Shown piece after piece: positions 54,056-63,092 of a stretch of DNA of 64,000 nucleotides. The stretch is from MFD04716-140 sp963703125 (GTDB taxonomy: Bacteria > Bacteroidota > Bacteroidia > Flavobacteriales > Flavobacteriaceae). The stretch lies in the NCBI GenBank assembly GCA_963703125.1, contig OY969790.1, positions 2,480,001 to 2,544,000 on the forward strand, given 5' to 3'. The position numbers were made by a program, and so were the translations under genes. The notes under the pieces were generated by a model, which saw only the letters and a program-made list of their open reading frames with translations, was not told where the DNA came from and did no database searches. Numbering within the stretch: position 1 is the stretch's first letter; each line of letters starts with the position of its first letter.

Positions 54056-55786
54056 ATGCGGAGATTTCTTCCATTTTTAGAATGGCTTCCAAATTATAAA
54101 AAGAACTGGTTCTTGAAAGATTTGGTCGCAGGTCTAACAGTAGGTATCATTCTTGTTCCTCAAGGTATGGCTTATGCCATGATTGCGGGACTTCCCCCTG
54201 TTTACGGTCTTTACGCCTCTTTGATCCCCGTATTGGTCTATGCTTTGTTGGGAACGTCACGCCACTTGGCCATGGGTCCTGTGGCAATGGATTCACTTTT
54301 GGTAGCTGCCGGCATAGGTACTTTGGCACTTTCTAGCGTTCAGGAATATATCACCATGGCCATTTTACTTGCCTTTTTGGTGGGGGCAATCCAGATATTG
54401 CTTGGTTTGTTTCGCATGGGGTTTTTAGTGAATTTCATGTCCAAACCGGTAATTAGTGGTTTTACCTCAGGCGCGGCCTTCGTAATTATTTTCAGTCAAA
54501 TAAAGCATATTTTAGGCGCAAATATTGAGAATAGCAATCAGTTTCATAGATTGGCAATCAATGCTTTCGAGAAAATTGGTGATACTAATTTATATGATTT
54601 TGCTATTGGTGTTATTGGAATTTTTTTAATTGTATTGTTCAAAAAGTGGGATAAAAGGATTCCTGGGATATTATTGGCCGTTGTCTTTGGAATCTTGGCT
54701 GTTTCCTTATTGAATCTTGAATCGTATGGGGTTAAATTGGTAGGAAATGTCCCAAGCGGACTGCCATTTTTTCAATTGCCCGAGATTAGTATTCACGGTC
54801 TTAGACAATTATGGCCCATAGCCATTACATTGGCTTTGGTGGGCTATTTAGAGGCCGTATCAATAGGTAAGGCAATCGAAGATAAAAATGGAGAGGAAAC
54901 CATAGACGCGAATCAAGAACTTGTGGCTATTGGGGCGGCAAATATGATGGGATCTTTCTTTAAATCTTTCCCGATAACGGCCAGTTTTTCAAGATCGGCA
55001 ATAAGCAGTGAATCTGGCGGTAAAACAAATGTTGCGGGAATAGTTAGCGTAATTTTGGTTGTAGCGACCTTATTGTTTTTAACTCCTTTGTTTTATTATC
55101 TGCCCAATGCAGTTCTAGCCTCCATAATTATGGTTTCCGTTTTTGGGTTGATCGATGTAGGTTATGCCAAGGATTTATGGAAACATCGCAAAGATGAATT
55201 TGCGATCCTATTAATTACTTTTTTGACAACCTTATTTATTGGAATTAAAGAAGGAATATTGATTGGTGTTTTGTTTTCTTTATTGCTGATGGTCTATAGG
55301 ACCTCAAAGCCTCATTTTGCTGTGTTGGGCAATGTCAGGAATACAGATTATTATAAAAATGTGAATCGGTTTGAAGATGAGATCATTATCAGAAATGATT
55401 TATTAATAGTGCGATTTGATGCACAGTTGTACTTTGGCAATGCAAGTTATTTTAAGAAAGAACTGTTCAAATATATTGATGCAAAAGGCTCCGAATTAAA
55501 AGCTGTAATCTTGAATGCCGAAGCCATCAATTATATAGATTCCAGTGCGGCACTTATGTTAACCAAAGTCATTAGGGATATTCATGGCAGAAACCTCCAA
55601 TTTTATGTTGCCGGTGCCATTGGTCCAACGCGCGATATCATATTTGGCACTGGGATAATAAATGAATTGCACAAAGAATATCTGTTTGTACAAATCAAGG
55701 AAGCAGTTGCTTATTTTGACAATCCCCAAACAGTATCCCCAATGGGTTCTAAGGTTGCCTACCAAAATAGGTTAAACGGTAACTAA
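54056..55786 (+). CDS. SulP family anion transporter
   Basis: A 576-residue transporter with ten or more membrane helices. The family signature PQGMAYAMIAGLPPVYGLYAS is at residues 37-57, with TSGAAFVIIFSQ and PITASFSRSA. A cytoplasmic STAS domain occupies the last 130 residues (LIVRFDAQLYFGNASYFKK, YIDSSAALML). SulP proteins carry sulfate, bicarbonate or other anions. The neighbouring MBL-rhodanese gene favours sulfate or thiosulfate, but bicarbonate is possible in a marine bacterium. Confidence 0.92.
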   Translation: MRRFLPFLEWLPNYKKNWFLKDLVAGLTVGIILVPQGMAYAMIAGLPPVYGLYASLIPVLVYALLGTSRHLAMGPVAMDSLLVAAGIGTLALSSVQEYITMAILLAFLVGAIQILLGLFRMGFLVNFMSKPVISGFTSGAAFVIIFSQIKHILGANIENSNQFHRLAINAFEKIGDTNLYDFAIGVIGIFLIVLFKKWDKRIPGILLAVVFGILAVSLLNLESYGVKLVGNVPSGLPFFQLPEISIHGLRQLWPIAITLALVGYLEAVSIGKAIEDKNGEETIDANQELVAIGAANMMGSFFKSFPITASFSRSAISSESGGKTNVAGIVSVILVVATLLFLTPLFYYLPNAVLASIIMVSVFGLIDVGYAKDLWKHRKDEFAILLITFLTTLFIGIKEGILIGVLFSLLLMVYRTSKPHFAVLGNVRNTDYYKNVNRFEDEIIIRNDLLIVRFDAQLYFGNASYFKKELFKYIDAKGSELKAVILNAEAINYIDSSAALMLTKVIRDIHGRNLQFYVAGAIGPTRDIIFGTGIINELHKEYLFVQIKEAVAYFDNPQTVSPMGSKVAYQNRLNGN

Positions 55787-55793
55787 TGTTACC
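55778..55793 (+). other. Inverted repeat GGTAAC-TAAT-GTTACC at the SulP stop codon
   Basis: Six-base arms flank the stop codon region of SulP. It is too short for a firm terminator call but could act as an mRNA end or protein site before the MBL-rhodanese gene. Confidence 0.3.
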
Positions 55794-55843
55794 TAAGCTA
55801 CTTTCAAGATTTCTTAATTTTGTAAAATATTAAAGAGAGCATC

Positions 55844-57253
55844 ATGAGAATTGAACAAATATATACAGGTTGTTTGGCGCAAGGGGCCTATTACATTGAG
55901 AGCCAAGGTGAAGTAGCAATTATAGACCCTCTAAGGGAGATTGAACCTTATTTAAAAAGGGCGCGGTCGGACAAGGCCCAAATAAAATATATTTTCGAAA
56001 CCCACTTTCATGCCGATTTTGTAAGCGGCCATGTGACCTTATCCAAAGAAACTGGTGCGCCCATTGTTTATGGCCCCAATGCGAATCCCTTTTTTGATGC
56101 CATAATTGCAAAAGATGGCCAAGAATTCAAGTTAGGCGCAATAACGATAAAGGCCTTGCACACACCTGGTCATACTCTGGAGAGTACGACATACTTATTA
56201 AAGGATGGAAAGGGAAAGGATTATGCGATTTTCTCAGGGGACACCTTGTTTCTAGGCGATGTGGGGAGACCCGATTTGGCCCAGAAGGCAGCGGATATGA
56301 CCCAAGAAGACCTAGCGGGTATTTTGTTCGATAGTCTACGCACTAAAATAATGCCCTTGGCCGATGATGTAATTGTTTATCCAGCGCATGGCGCCGGTTC
56401 CGCATGTGGCAAAAATATGATGAAGGAAACCGTGGATACATTGGGGAACCAGAAGAAAATGAATTACGCCTTGCGACCCGATATGACCAAGGCCGAATTC
56501 GTGAAAGAAGTAACGAACGGACTCATGCCGCCTCCCAAATATTTTCCGTTGAACGTGAAGATGAACAAGGAAGGCTATGAAGATTTTGGTGATGTGCTAA
56601 AAAGGGGAAATACGGCGTTATCACCTGCAGAGTTCGAAACAGCAGCCAATGAAACGGCAGCAGTTGTTTTGGATGTGAGGCATCAGGATGATTTTGTTAA
56701 AGGCCATATACCACGATCTATTTTTATTGGACTTAACGGTGATTTTGCGCCATGGGTTGGAGCATTGATTGCCGATACCAAGCAAGAAATTCTGTTGGTA
56801 ACCCCTATTGGCAAGGAAGAAGAGACGGTAACTCGGCTATCCAGGGTAGGTTTTGATGGCACGATTGGTTTTTTGCAAGGGGGCTTTGAAGCATGGAAAA
56901 AGTCCGGTAAGGAGTATGATACAATCACTTCAGTTGACCCTGCGTCAATAGAAAATGAACTGATATCAAAGGATTCCAAAATATTTGATGTTCGCAAGAC
57001 GACAGAGTTTGGTTCCGAGCATGTCATAAATGCCCATAACACGCCCTTGGATTTTTTAAACGATCATTTGGCAGAATTTCCCAAGGAAAAACCATTTTAC
57101 GTGCACTGCGCAGGCGGTTACAGGTCAGTAATCGCAGCATCTATTTTAAAAAGTAGGGGAATACACAATTTAATCGATGTTGCCGGTGGATTTGGGGCCA
57201 TAAAAAATGCCGGAGTTCCCGTTACGGATTATGTCTGCCCTACCACGCTCTAA
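55844..57253 (+). CDS. MBL-fold persulfide dioxygenase-like protein with two rhodanese domains
   Basis: A 469-residue protein. The N-terminal metallo-hydrolase domain resembles ETHE1 persulfide dioxygenases (H54-F-H56-A-D58, HTPGHTLES, FSGDTLFLGDVGRPD). It is followed by two rhodanese domains: the first (about 260-360) lacks a catalytic Cys, the second (about 365-465) has Cys422 in HCAGGYRS. Such fusions oxidise glutathione persulfide and move sulfane sulfur in the cytoplasm. It follows SulP by 57 bases and precedes a DUF2892 gene, a common sulfur-metabolism neighbourhood. Confidence 0.9.
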   Translation: MRIEQIYTGCLAQGAYYIESQGEVAIIDPLREIEPYLKRARSDKAQIKYIFETHFHADFVSGHVTLSKETGAPIVYGPNANPFFDAIIAKDGQEFKLGAITIKALHTPGHTLESTTYLLKDGKGKDYAIFSGDTLFLGDVGRPDLAQKAADMTQEDLAGILFDSLRTKIMPLADDVIVYPAHGAGSACGKNMMKETVDTLGNQKKMNYALRPDMTKAEFVKEVTNGLMPPPKYFPLNVKMNKEGYEDFGDVLKRGNTALSPAEFETAANETAAVVLDVRHQDDFVKGHIPRSIFIGLNGDFAPWVGALIADTKQEILLVTPIGKEEETVTRLSRVGFDGTIGFLQGGFEAWKKSGKEYDTITSVDPASIENELISKDSKIFDVRKTTEFGSEHVINAHNTPLDFLNDHLAEFPKEKPFYVHCAGGYRSVIAASILKSRGIHNLIDVAGGFGAIKNAGVPVTDYVCPTTL

Positions 57254-57254
57254 T

Positions 57255-57284
57255 TTTGTAATATGATATATATCATATTACAAA
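57255..57284. promoter_or_regulatory. 30-bp perfect palindrome containing ATGAT-N4-ATCAT
   Basis: The sequence from TTTGTAATATGATAT to its exact complement ATATCATATTACAAA is a perfect 30-base palindrome. Its core ATGATATATATCAT (57263-57276) has the FNR/Crp half-site spacing TGAT-N4-ATCA. It lies just after the MBL-rhodanese stop and 128 bases before the DUF2892 start. An operator is more likely than a terminator because no T run follows. Confidence 0.55.
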
Positions 57285-57411
57285 TGCTTTTCTAGAGCTA
57301 TTTTTGAATATGAAATCATTGAATTGGCTGTAATTTTTTAGCCATAGGTCATGGTTTTGAGATCCTATTTGGATCGATGCTTGAATACGAAACCACATAA
57401 TTTAAGATTAT

Positions 57412-57627
57412 ATGAAAAAGAACATGGGTAATACCGATAGGCTGATGCGCTTACTTGCTGCCGTTATCATTGGAATTTTAGTCTATTCAGGAGTTTTACA
57501 GGGAACATTGGCCTATGTATTGTTGATAATGGCACTTATTTTTGCTGTTACCGCGATCGTAAACTTTTGCCCTCTATATTCTATTTTTGGATTTAATACT
57601 TGCACTCCCAAAAAAAGTCCTAGATGA
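57412..57627 (+). CDS. DUF2892 small membrane protein
   Basis: A 71-residue protein with two close hydrophobic segments (about 13-31 and 33-52) and the family ending NFCPLYSIFGFNTC. Similar small proteins form part of YgaP-like rhodanese-membrane systems and often sit next to rhodanese, MBL and sulfur-transport genes. The two cysteines near the end (FCPLY and TCTPK) may carry persulfide sulfur. Its stop codon overlaps a second TGAT-N4-ATCA site. Confidence 0.88.
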   Translation: MKKNMGNTDRLMRLLAAVIIGILVYSGVLQGTLAYVLLIMALIFAVTAIVNFCPLYSIFGFNTCTPKKSPR

Positions 57628-57637
57628 TATTTATCAT
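57624..57637 (+). promoter_or_regulatory. Second ATGAT-N4-ATCAT site
   Basis: ATGATATTTATCAT overlaps the DUF2892 stop codon and precedes the 42-residue membrane protein by 53 bases. It shares its arms and spacing with the palindrome core at 57263-57276, so one regulator may bind both. Confidence 0.5.
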
Positions 57638-57690
57638 ATTTCATAAGTTGAAGCTCTTCTATTTTTGTTTTGAATTTTCAATCTAATCCA

Positions 57691-57819
57691 ATGATGACCT
57701 ATTCAATACTACCTTTAGTTAACTGGGGCAACGGAATTGTAATGATCGCTGTTTTTGCGGCGGTGTGTGTGGCTCTGGTAACTGCACTTATATTATTTGT
57801 CAAAAGCGGCAAAAAATAG
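57691..57819 (+). CDS. Tiny membrane protein, 42 residues
   Basis: A short gene with two ATGs at 57691 and 57694. It encodes a single hydrophobic helix (about residues 14-36, with IVMIAVFAAVCVALV) ending KSGKK. The layout of a short polar start, one membrane helix and a lysine tail is common for small subunits of envelope complexes. It lies 53 bases after the second TGAT-N4-ATCA site, so it may share that control. Family unknown. Confidence 0.5.
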   Translation: MMTYSILPLVNWGNGIVMIAVFAAVCVALVTALILFVKSGKK

Positions 57820-57979
57820 GCTTTGTCCCTAGAATTTTTCTAAGTACGGCTTTGGGGGTAACAAATAGCTGTTTCCTACGTAATTTACCAAATATTAACA
57901 TATCTTTAATAAGATTTCGTGGCTGTCTTGTTTAATGGCAAGGGAATCACCTCTCTTTTTTATTTATAATTAAAGGTAA

Positions 57980-58075
57980 ATGGATTTTAGGTGGGTATAT
58001 GGCATCTTGGTCGGAACCATAGTTGTTGTGTGGGCGGTATTTATTGTGCGATTATATCGGGAGTTCAAAAAATAA
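57980..58075 (+). CDS. Tiny membrane protein, 31 residues
   Basis: ATG 57980 to TAA 58075 encodes a short polar start, one hydrophobic helix (WVYGILVGTIVVVWAVFIV, residues 5-23) and a basic end (RLYREFKK). It resembles CydX/CcoQ-like small subunits in layout only. A purine-rich AAAGG lies 3 bases upstream. It is separated by 160 bases from the 42-residue gene. The spacer holds no other gene that I see. Confidence 0.4.
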   Translation: MDFRWVYGILVGTIVVVWAVFIVRLYREFKK

Positions 58076-58103
58076 TAGCAAGACCGGCTTAGTCCAAAAT
58101 AGG

Positions 58104-59495
58104 CTAGTGAAAATCCTCAATCATGGCACCGGTCAAAGACCTTACCTTGTCCATATTCCTGCTAATGTATGATTTCAATATGCTCTGTACTTCAATTGTA
58201 TTTCTACTTGGCACCAAAAATGCCTGTAAATCTTCATAAGACGAAACAAAGGTGTCTTTTTCTACGAAACCATAGCCCATATAAGTGCCGTTCTGAACAA
58301 GAACGAAAGCTTCTTCCCCATAATTTCGCCCTTTTTCCTTGATTATGAAATCTTCTTTTTTTGTGTTCATGAATTCAATAGCTCCCTTCACTTTTTTATT
58401 ATAGTTCCTGACAGTTTCAGTACCCCTACAGATACCGCTGCACCTAGGAATTCTATAATGTGAACACGTGTTTACATTCTCCTGCAAATGACAAAATTTG
58501 GGGCATAGATTGAAAGATTTGCATACTTCCTCTAAATACAGGCGACAATCGGTGGTGTTATGAAATGTGATTATAGGGTTTGGTGAAGCCTTAAGCTTGT
58601 TGTATGCCAAATGAAGTGTTCCGTTTCTATCTTCGTAACTAAATATACCATATTGCTGTAAATTTCTTTTTTGAGCGCTATTAAAAAGCGGGTAATGCTT
58701 TTTAATAGCGTTGGATTCCATTAAGAGGGCCAATAATTCACTGCCGGAGAGCTCAAAATCAATGTCCGCTGTTTCGTGGCAAAGTTGCACTTCTTTGGTG
58801 GATTTATCATAAAAATGACCCAAGACGCGTTTTTTTATGTTTATGGCTTTCCCAACGTAGATAATCTTTCCTTGATTGTTTTTAAAGTAATAAATTCCCG
58901 ATTTCGCCGGTAACCGTTCAAATACGTTTTTGGGCAGGGCAGGGGGCAATGTAGCTTCTTGGGACCTGGAATTCAAAAATGTTTTGAAGACTTCGCCAGC
59001 ACCTTCTTGAAGGAGTAATTTTTTGAACAATTGCACGGTGGCCAGCGCATCTCCCCGAGCTCTATGCCTATCTGTGATGGGTATGCCCAAGGTTGAACAA
59101 AGTTTTCCGAGACTATATGAATTATAGCCCGGTATCAATTTGCGGGAAAGTCGAACCGTGCAAAGCTTTTTCCGCGTAAAATCAAGTCCAATCTCTTTGA
59201 ATTCATTCTTGATTACATTGTAATCGAAGTTTACACTGTGTGCCACGAAAATAGTATCCTTTGTAATCTCCTGAATTTTATTCGATATTTCTGCCAACTT
59301 CGGTGCGTTGCGCACCATGGCATCATCAATTCCTGTTAAACCGGTGATAAAATAAGGTATTTCGCATTCTGGGTTCACCAATGAGGTAAATTCGTCCACA
59401 ATTTGGTCGCCATCAAAATTAAAAATGGAAATTTCAGTAATCTTATTGCCCTTTATTCCATTCCCAGTAGTCTCAATATCAACAATGGAGTACAC
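58104..59495 (-). CDS. DEDDh exonuclease fused to a GIY-YIG nuclease domain
   Basis: A 463-residue DNA-processing fusion. The N-terminal DnaQ-like 3'-5' exonuclease (1-170) has Asp6 and Glu8 (VDIETTG), FVAHSVNFDYN and HRARGDALAT. The C-terminal UvrC-like GIY-YIG domain (about 185-280) shows GIYYFKNNQGKIIYVGKA, and the final part carries a Cys-rich segment LCPKFCHLQENVNTCSHYRIPRC like those in Cho/UvrC proteins. It probably works in nucleotide excision or related repair. It is on the minus strand, downstream of the ThuA-dehydrogenase gene. Confidence 0.92.
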   Translation of the reverse strand: MYSIVDIETTGNGIKGNKITEISIFNFDGDQIVDEFTSLVNPECEIPYFITGLTGIDDAMVRNAPKLAEISNKIQEITKDTIFVAHSVNFDYNVIKNEFKEIGLDFTRKKLCTVRLSRKLIPGYNSYSLGKLCSTLGIPITDRHRARGDALATVQLFKKLLLQEGAGEVFKTFLNSRSQEATLPPALPKNVFERLPAKSGIYYFKNNQGKIIYVGKAINIKKRVLGHFYDKSTKEVQLCHETADIDFELSGSELLALLMESNAIKKHYPLFNSAQKRNLQQYGIFSYEDRNGTLHLAYNKLKASPNPIITFHNTTDCRLYLEEVCKSFNLCPKFCHLQENVNTCSHYRIPRCSGICRGTETVRNYNKKVKGAIEFMNTKKEDFIIKEKGRNYGEEAFVLVQNGTYMGYGFVEKDTFVSSYEDLQAFLVPSRNTIEVQSILKSYISRNMDKVRSLTGAMIEDFH

Positions 59496-59564
59496 TATCG
59501 TATTTATTTTTTAATAGAGGTTTAAAGTTAAACCAAATATTTGAAAGCAACGGACGAATGTATA

Positions 59565-62500
59565 CTAGCGATTATACACTGGGGAAATCCAATCAATATG
59601 CGCTATGTTTTGGCGTGGATTTTCCGGGTTTTTGAATACTAAATAGATGGCTTTTTTTTCTGAATTGGGTTTGACAGGAATTTCATAATATGCCATTTGC
59701 TCCACTCCAAAATGACCGAGTTCCAATTGTCCTATTATGGGTCCGTCCAAACCACCTTCCCTTATTTCGAGTACACCTTTGAATTTGTAATTGCCATTGT
59801 AAAATGTGGCAAGTTTAATGCCTTTTAGATTCGTTAAGGTTATGTCATCAAAACGCAAAAAAGATTGGTTTACCACGGGTCCTACGACCCGTGCCGTATT
59901 GGTTGACCAGGTCCCTGCTTCCTCACTTTTCCCAGATGCATGCTCGGCTTCAATTTTGAGGGATTTGAAAACTACTTGACCGCTGGTCATCAACTCTGAT
60001 TTCGGCTCGTCTTTGTTGCCCTTATCGCGATAGGAAGCCATAAGCACATATATTCCCTCATTCAAGGATTTCATGTGCTTGTCAAATGTTAGCACCCCCT
60101 CTAAAGGTAATTCTGCAATAGAAGCCTTTTTTTGTGGTTTTAGTGATTGAATGTAATCTACCATTTCGGAAACCTCCTCAACGGACAATTGAGGATGTGC
60201 CGACATGGCATTTTCTCCCCAAACTCCACCACCACCTTTGATTATTTTGGAAACTAGATATCCTTTATCTTCCAAATCATATTTTTGGGCGATATCAATA
60301 TAACTAGGTCCATTTACCTTTTCGTTTATTGCGTGACAGGCCTTACAATCTGAATTTTCGATTCGTTTTTTTCCCTCCGGGTCCAAGTTTCTTTGATGGC
60401 CCACACTGGCCAGGACCAAATCTTTGCCCTCGGCGATGTAATCAAAGGTAACTTTGATATCTTTTGAAGGGATTGAGCCATCCTCGCTGTTGCCATCTTG
60501 CTTGTCAGTAACTGTTATTTTATAGTTCAGCTTCTTACCGTCCCAATAAATTGAATCATTTCCTTCTATTTCGATGGATAACTGGGGAGAATCATTCCCT
60601 ACCATTACCTTGGAATTTGTTGTGGTGGAATTGCCTTTTGAATCTGTCACCTTCAAGCGTACATCATAGGTGCCATCATTTTCAAAAGTAAATTCTGTTT
60701 CCGTTTCTGTAGATTGTACCGTATTTCCTGTAAAAGACCATTCATACCTAAGTTCGTCCTTGTCAAAATCATACGAATCTGCACCGCTAAATTTTACTTT
60801 CAATGGGGCTGATCCTACTGATTTGTCGTTGTTGATCTTGGCCACAGGATTTCTATTGCCGTCAAGATAGGTTATGCTACTTAAGCGAGCGTCCAAGTTT
60901 TGGGAATTCCATTTTTGCCCGTATTCCAAGACATATAGTTTACCGTCACTCCCGAAAATCATATCCATGGGATGGGAAAACTCGGTATTGGCCATAAACG
61001 GATCTGCTTTTACGAAATTGTGGTTTTCATCTAGGGTAATTACATAAATCCAATCCCTCATCCATTCGTAGAGGAACAATTTATCTTCAAAATATTCCGG
61101 AAAGGAGGGTTTGGCATTCGGATGGTCCGAAGAATGGAAAACAGGACCCGCCATAGGATTTATGCCTCCCGCGCCCATCCACGGAAATTCTTCAGATCTA
61201 TAATACGTCATTGGGATCATTGAAGTTTGGGCCGGTGGCAATTTTTGAAGCCCCGTATTGTTGGGGGAATTATTAATAAGATTATTGGGGTCGAATTTAG
61301 GTCCCGATTTTTCAGTGGTAAAATCAAAGTCATTATAAGGCTCATTGTAGCCCCGCGTATAGGGCCATCCCCAAAATCCTGCTTTTCTGGCTTGGTCATA
61401 TTCGCCCATTCCGCTGGGTCCTCTATCTGGGTCCGCCTTCCCTGCATCAGGCCCTACATCTCCCCAATATAGATATCCCGTTTTGCTATCAATCGAATGT
61501 CTGAACGGGTTGCGGCAACCCATTACATAAATTTCAGGGTGGGCATTTGCTGTTCCTACTGGGAAAAGATTGCCCTCGGGAATGGAATAAGTGCCATTGT
61601 CCTCTGGTTTGATCCTGAGAATCTTGCCCCTAAGGTCATTGGTGTTGCCTGCCGATCTCTGGGCATCCCAGGCTTTGCGACCTTCGCGTTCATCTATAGG
61701 CGCGAACCCTGAAGATTCAAACGGATTTGTATTGTCGCCCAAAGCAATGAAAAGATTGCCATTTGGCCCAAACTCCAGCGCACCACCGCTATGACAGCAG
61801 TGTCTGTCAGTTGGGATGACCAACAGCAACTTTTCTGAAGCTATGTCAAGTCTGTTGCCAACGAAATTGAATCTGGAAACATGTTGTTCCGATACCTCGC
61901 CTGCGGCGGAATAGAGTAGATAGATCCAATGATTTTTTTTGAAATTGGGGTCAACGGCCACACCTAATAACCCATCTTCATTTCCATAAAAGAGATTTAA
62001 TTGCCCAACTACCTCCGTTTTTTCGGTTTTAAAATCGAACAGTTTTATATTACCTCTTCGTTCTACAAATAAAATACCTTTCCCTGGGATTTCATCGAGT
62101 TCCATAGGTTCGTCAAGGTTAAAGTCAAGTATTTTCTTAGCGAAACGATCTTCCGGAGGCACGCGGTCAATGGTCGCCAAATTATAGTCTCGTTGATCAT
62201 TACCAATAGCATATTCTATACCACCAAGTAAGTGGTTCAAAAAAGATGGATTCTGATAGGTTTCATCCGTATGGCCCATTTCGGTGTAAAAAGACCTGCC
62301 ACCATCATATTCATGATACCACGATATGGGATGTGTTTGTCCGTTAGTGCCACCTTCATAACTTGTTTCATCAATATGGATCAATACTTTTATGTTGGGG
62401 TTGATGTTTTTAAAGTTGTACCACTCATCACTATGCATCCAAATGGAATCTAGATTCCTTGTGGATTTGTGTGTTTTATCAACTACCCGCAATTTAGCTT

Positions 62501-62945
62501 CCTGTATTTTGGGATGCCCATCAAAAACGGCCCCTACAAGTCTGCTGTACCATGGCCAATCGTATTCGGTATCTGTAGCCGCATGAATGCCTACGAAACC
62601 GCCACCAGATTGAATATATCTTTCAAAGTCTGCTTGCTGAACAGAATTTAAAACATCTTGGGTTGTATTTAGAAACAGAATGGCTGCGTAGCCCTGCAAC
62701 GAATCTTCAACGAAGTACTGCGGATTCTCAGTTGAAACCACGTTGAAACCATTTTCGCTCCCTAGTTTTTTAATGGCATCAATTGCAACTTCTATAGAAC
62801 CATGTCTAAAGCCTTCTGTCTTGCTAAAAACAAGCACTGTTTTTTCATTTTCTCTGCAAGAAAAGGCGGCAAGGATTATCAATAATAAAAGAAACTTTTG
62901 GGAAATAACGGTAATGGACGATCTTAAAAATGATGTGGTATTCAT
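59565..62945 (-). CDS. Large lipoprotein: ThuA, sugar dehydrogenase propeller, PKD, cytochrome c and CBM
   Basis: I use ATG 62945 (1126 residues), giving lipobox FSC (Cys30). Domains in order: ThuA-like (about 34-250, FSKTEGFRHGS), a PQQ/glucose-sorbosone dehydrogenase-type propeller (about 265-690, GDNTNPFESSGF, CRNPFRHSIDS), a PKD domain (about 700-790), a cytochrome c segment with C867-x2-C870-H, and a CBM6-like C-terminal domain (about 980-1125). Such fusions are found in Bacteroidota and probably oxidise sugars at the cell surface and pass electrons to a cytochrome. The gene follows a SusD gene and may belong to a glycan-use locus. Confidence 0.9.
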   Translation of the reverse strand: MNTTSFLRSSITVISQKFLLLLIILAAFSCRENEKTVLVFSKTEGFRHGSIEVAIDAIKKLGSENGFNVVSTENPQYFVEDSLQGYAAILFLNTTQDVLNSVQQADFERYIQSGGGFVGIHAATDTEYDWPWYSRLVGAVFDGHPKIQEAKLRVVDKTHKSTRNLDSIWMHSDEWYNFKNINPNIKVLIHIDETSYEGGTNGQTHPISWYHEYDGGRSFYTEMGHTDETYQNPSFLNHLLGGIEYAIGNDQRDYNLATIDRVPPEDRFAKKILDFNLDEPMELDEIPGKGILFVERRGNIKLFDFKTEKTEVVGQLNLFYGNEDGLLGVAVDPNFKKNHWIYLLYSAAGEVSEQHVSRFNFVGNRLDIASEKLLLVIPTDRHCCHSGGALEFGPNGNLFIALGDNTNPFESSGFAPIDEREGRKAWDAQRSAGNTNDLRGKILRIKPEDNGTYSIPEGNLFPVGTANAHPEIYVMGCRNPFRHSIDSKTGYLYWGDVGPDAGKADPDRGPSGMGEYDQARKAGFWGWPYTRGYNEPYNDFDFTTEKSGPKFDPNNLINNSPNNTGLQKLPPAQTSMIPMTYYRSEEFPWMGAGGINPMAGPVFHSSDHPNAKPSFPEYFEDKLFLYEWMRDWIYVITLDENHNFVKADPFMANTEFSHPMDMIFGSDGKLYVLEYGQKWNSQNLDARLSSITYLDGNRNPVAKINNDKSVGSAPLKVKFSGADSYDFDKDELRYEWSFTGNTVQSTETETEFTFENDGTYDVRLKVTDSKGNSTTTNSKVMVGNDSPQLSIEIEGNDSIYWDGKKLNYKITVTDKQDGNSEDGSIPSKDIKVTFDYIAEGKDLVLASVGHQRNLDPEGKKRIENSDCKACHAINEKVNGPSYIDIAQKYDLEDKGYLVSKIIKGGGGVWGENAMSAHPQLSVEEVSEMVDYIQSLKPQKKASIAELPLEGVLTFDKHMKSLNEGIYVLMASYRDKGNKDEPKSELMTSGQVVFKSLKIEAEHASGKSEEAGTWSTNTARVVGPVVNQSFLRFDDITLTNLKGIKLATFYNGNYKFKGVLEIREGGLDGPIIGQLELGHFGVEQMAYYEIPVKPNSEKKAIYLVFKNPENPRQNIAHIDWISPVYNR

Positions 62946-63027
62946 TTGCTCAATGATTTGGCATTGCATGATAAAAAAGGCATTGTATTGAAGGTTTGCA
63001 AGATAGCTATTCCTTATAAAATAGGAA

Positions 63028-63052
63028 CGGCCCATTAAATTAAAATGGGCCG
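63028..63052 (-). terminator. Stem-loop between susD and the large lipoprotein gene
   Basis: CGGCCCATT (63028-63036) and AATGGGCCG (63044-63052) form a GC-rich hairpin. It lies after the susD stop on the minus strand. Only a weak T-rich tract follows, so it may be a partial terminator that lowers read-through into the next gene. Confidence 0.55.
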
Positions 63053-63092
63053 CACCACTACTCAACTAACTCAAACAAACTAACTCAGATTC

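Noticed and set aside
55778..55793. Terminator after SulP
   Set aside because: Arms of six bases and no T run; kept only as an unassigned inverted repeat.
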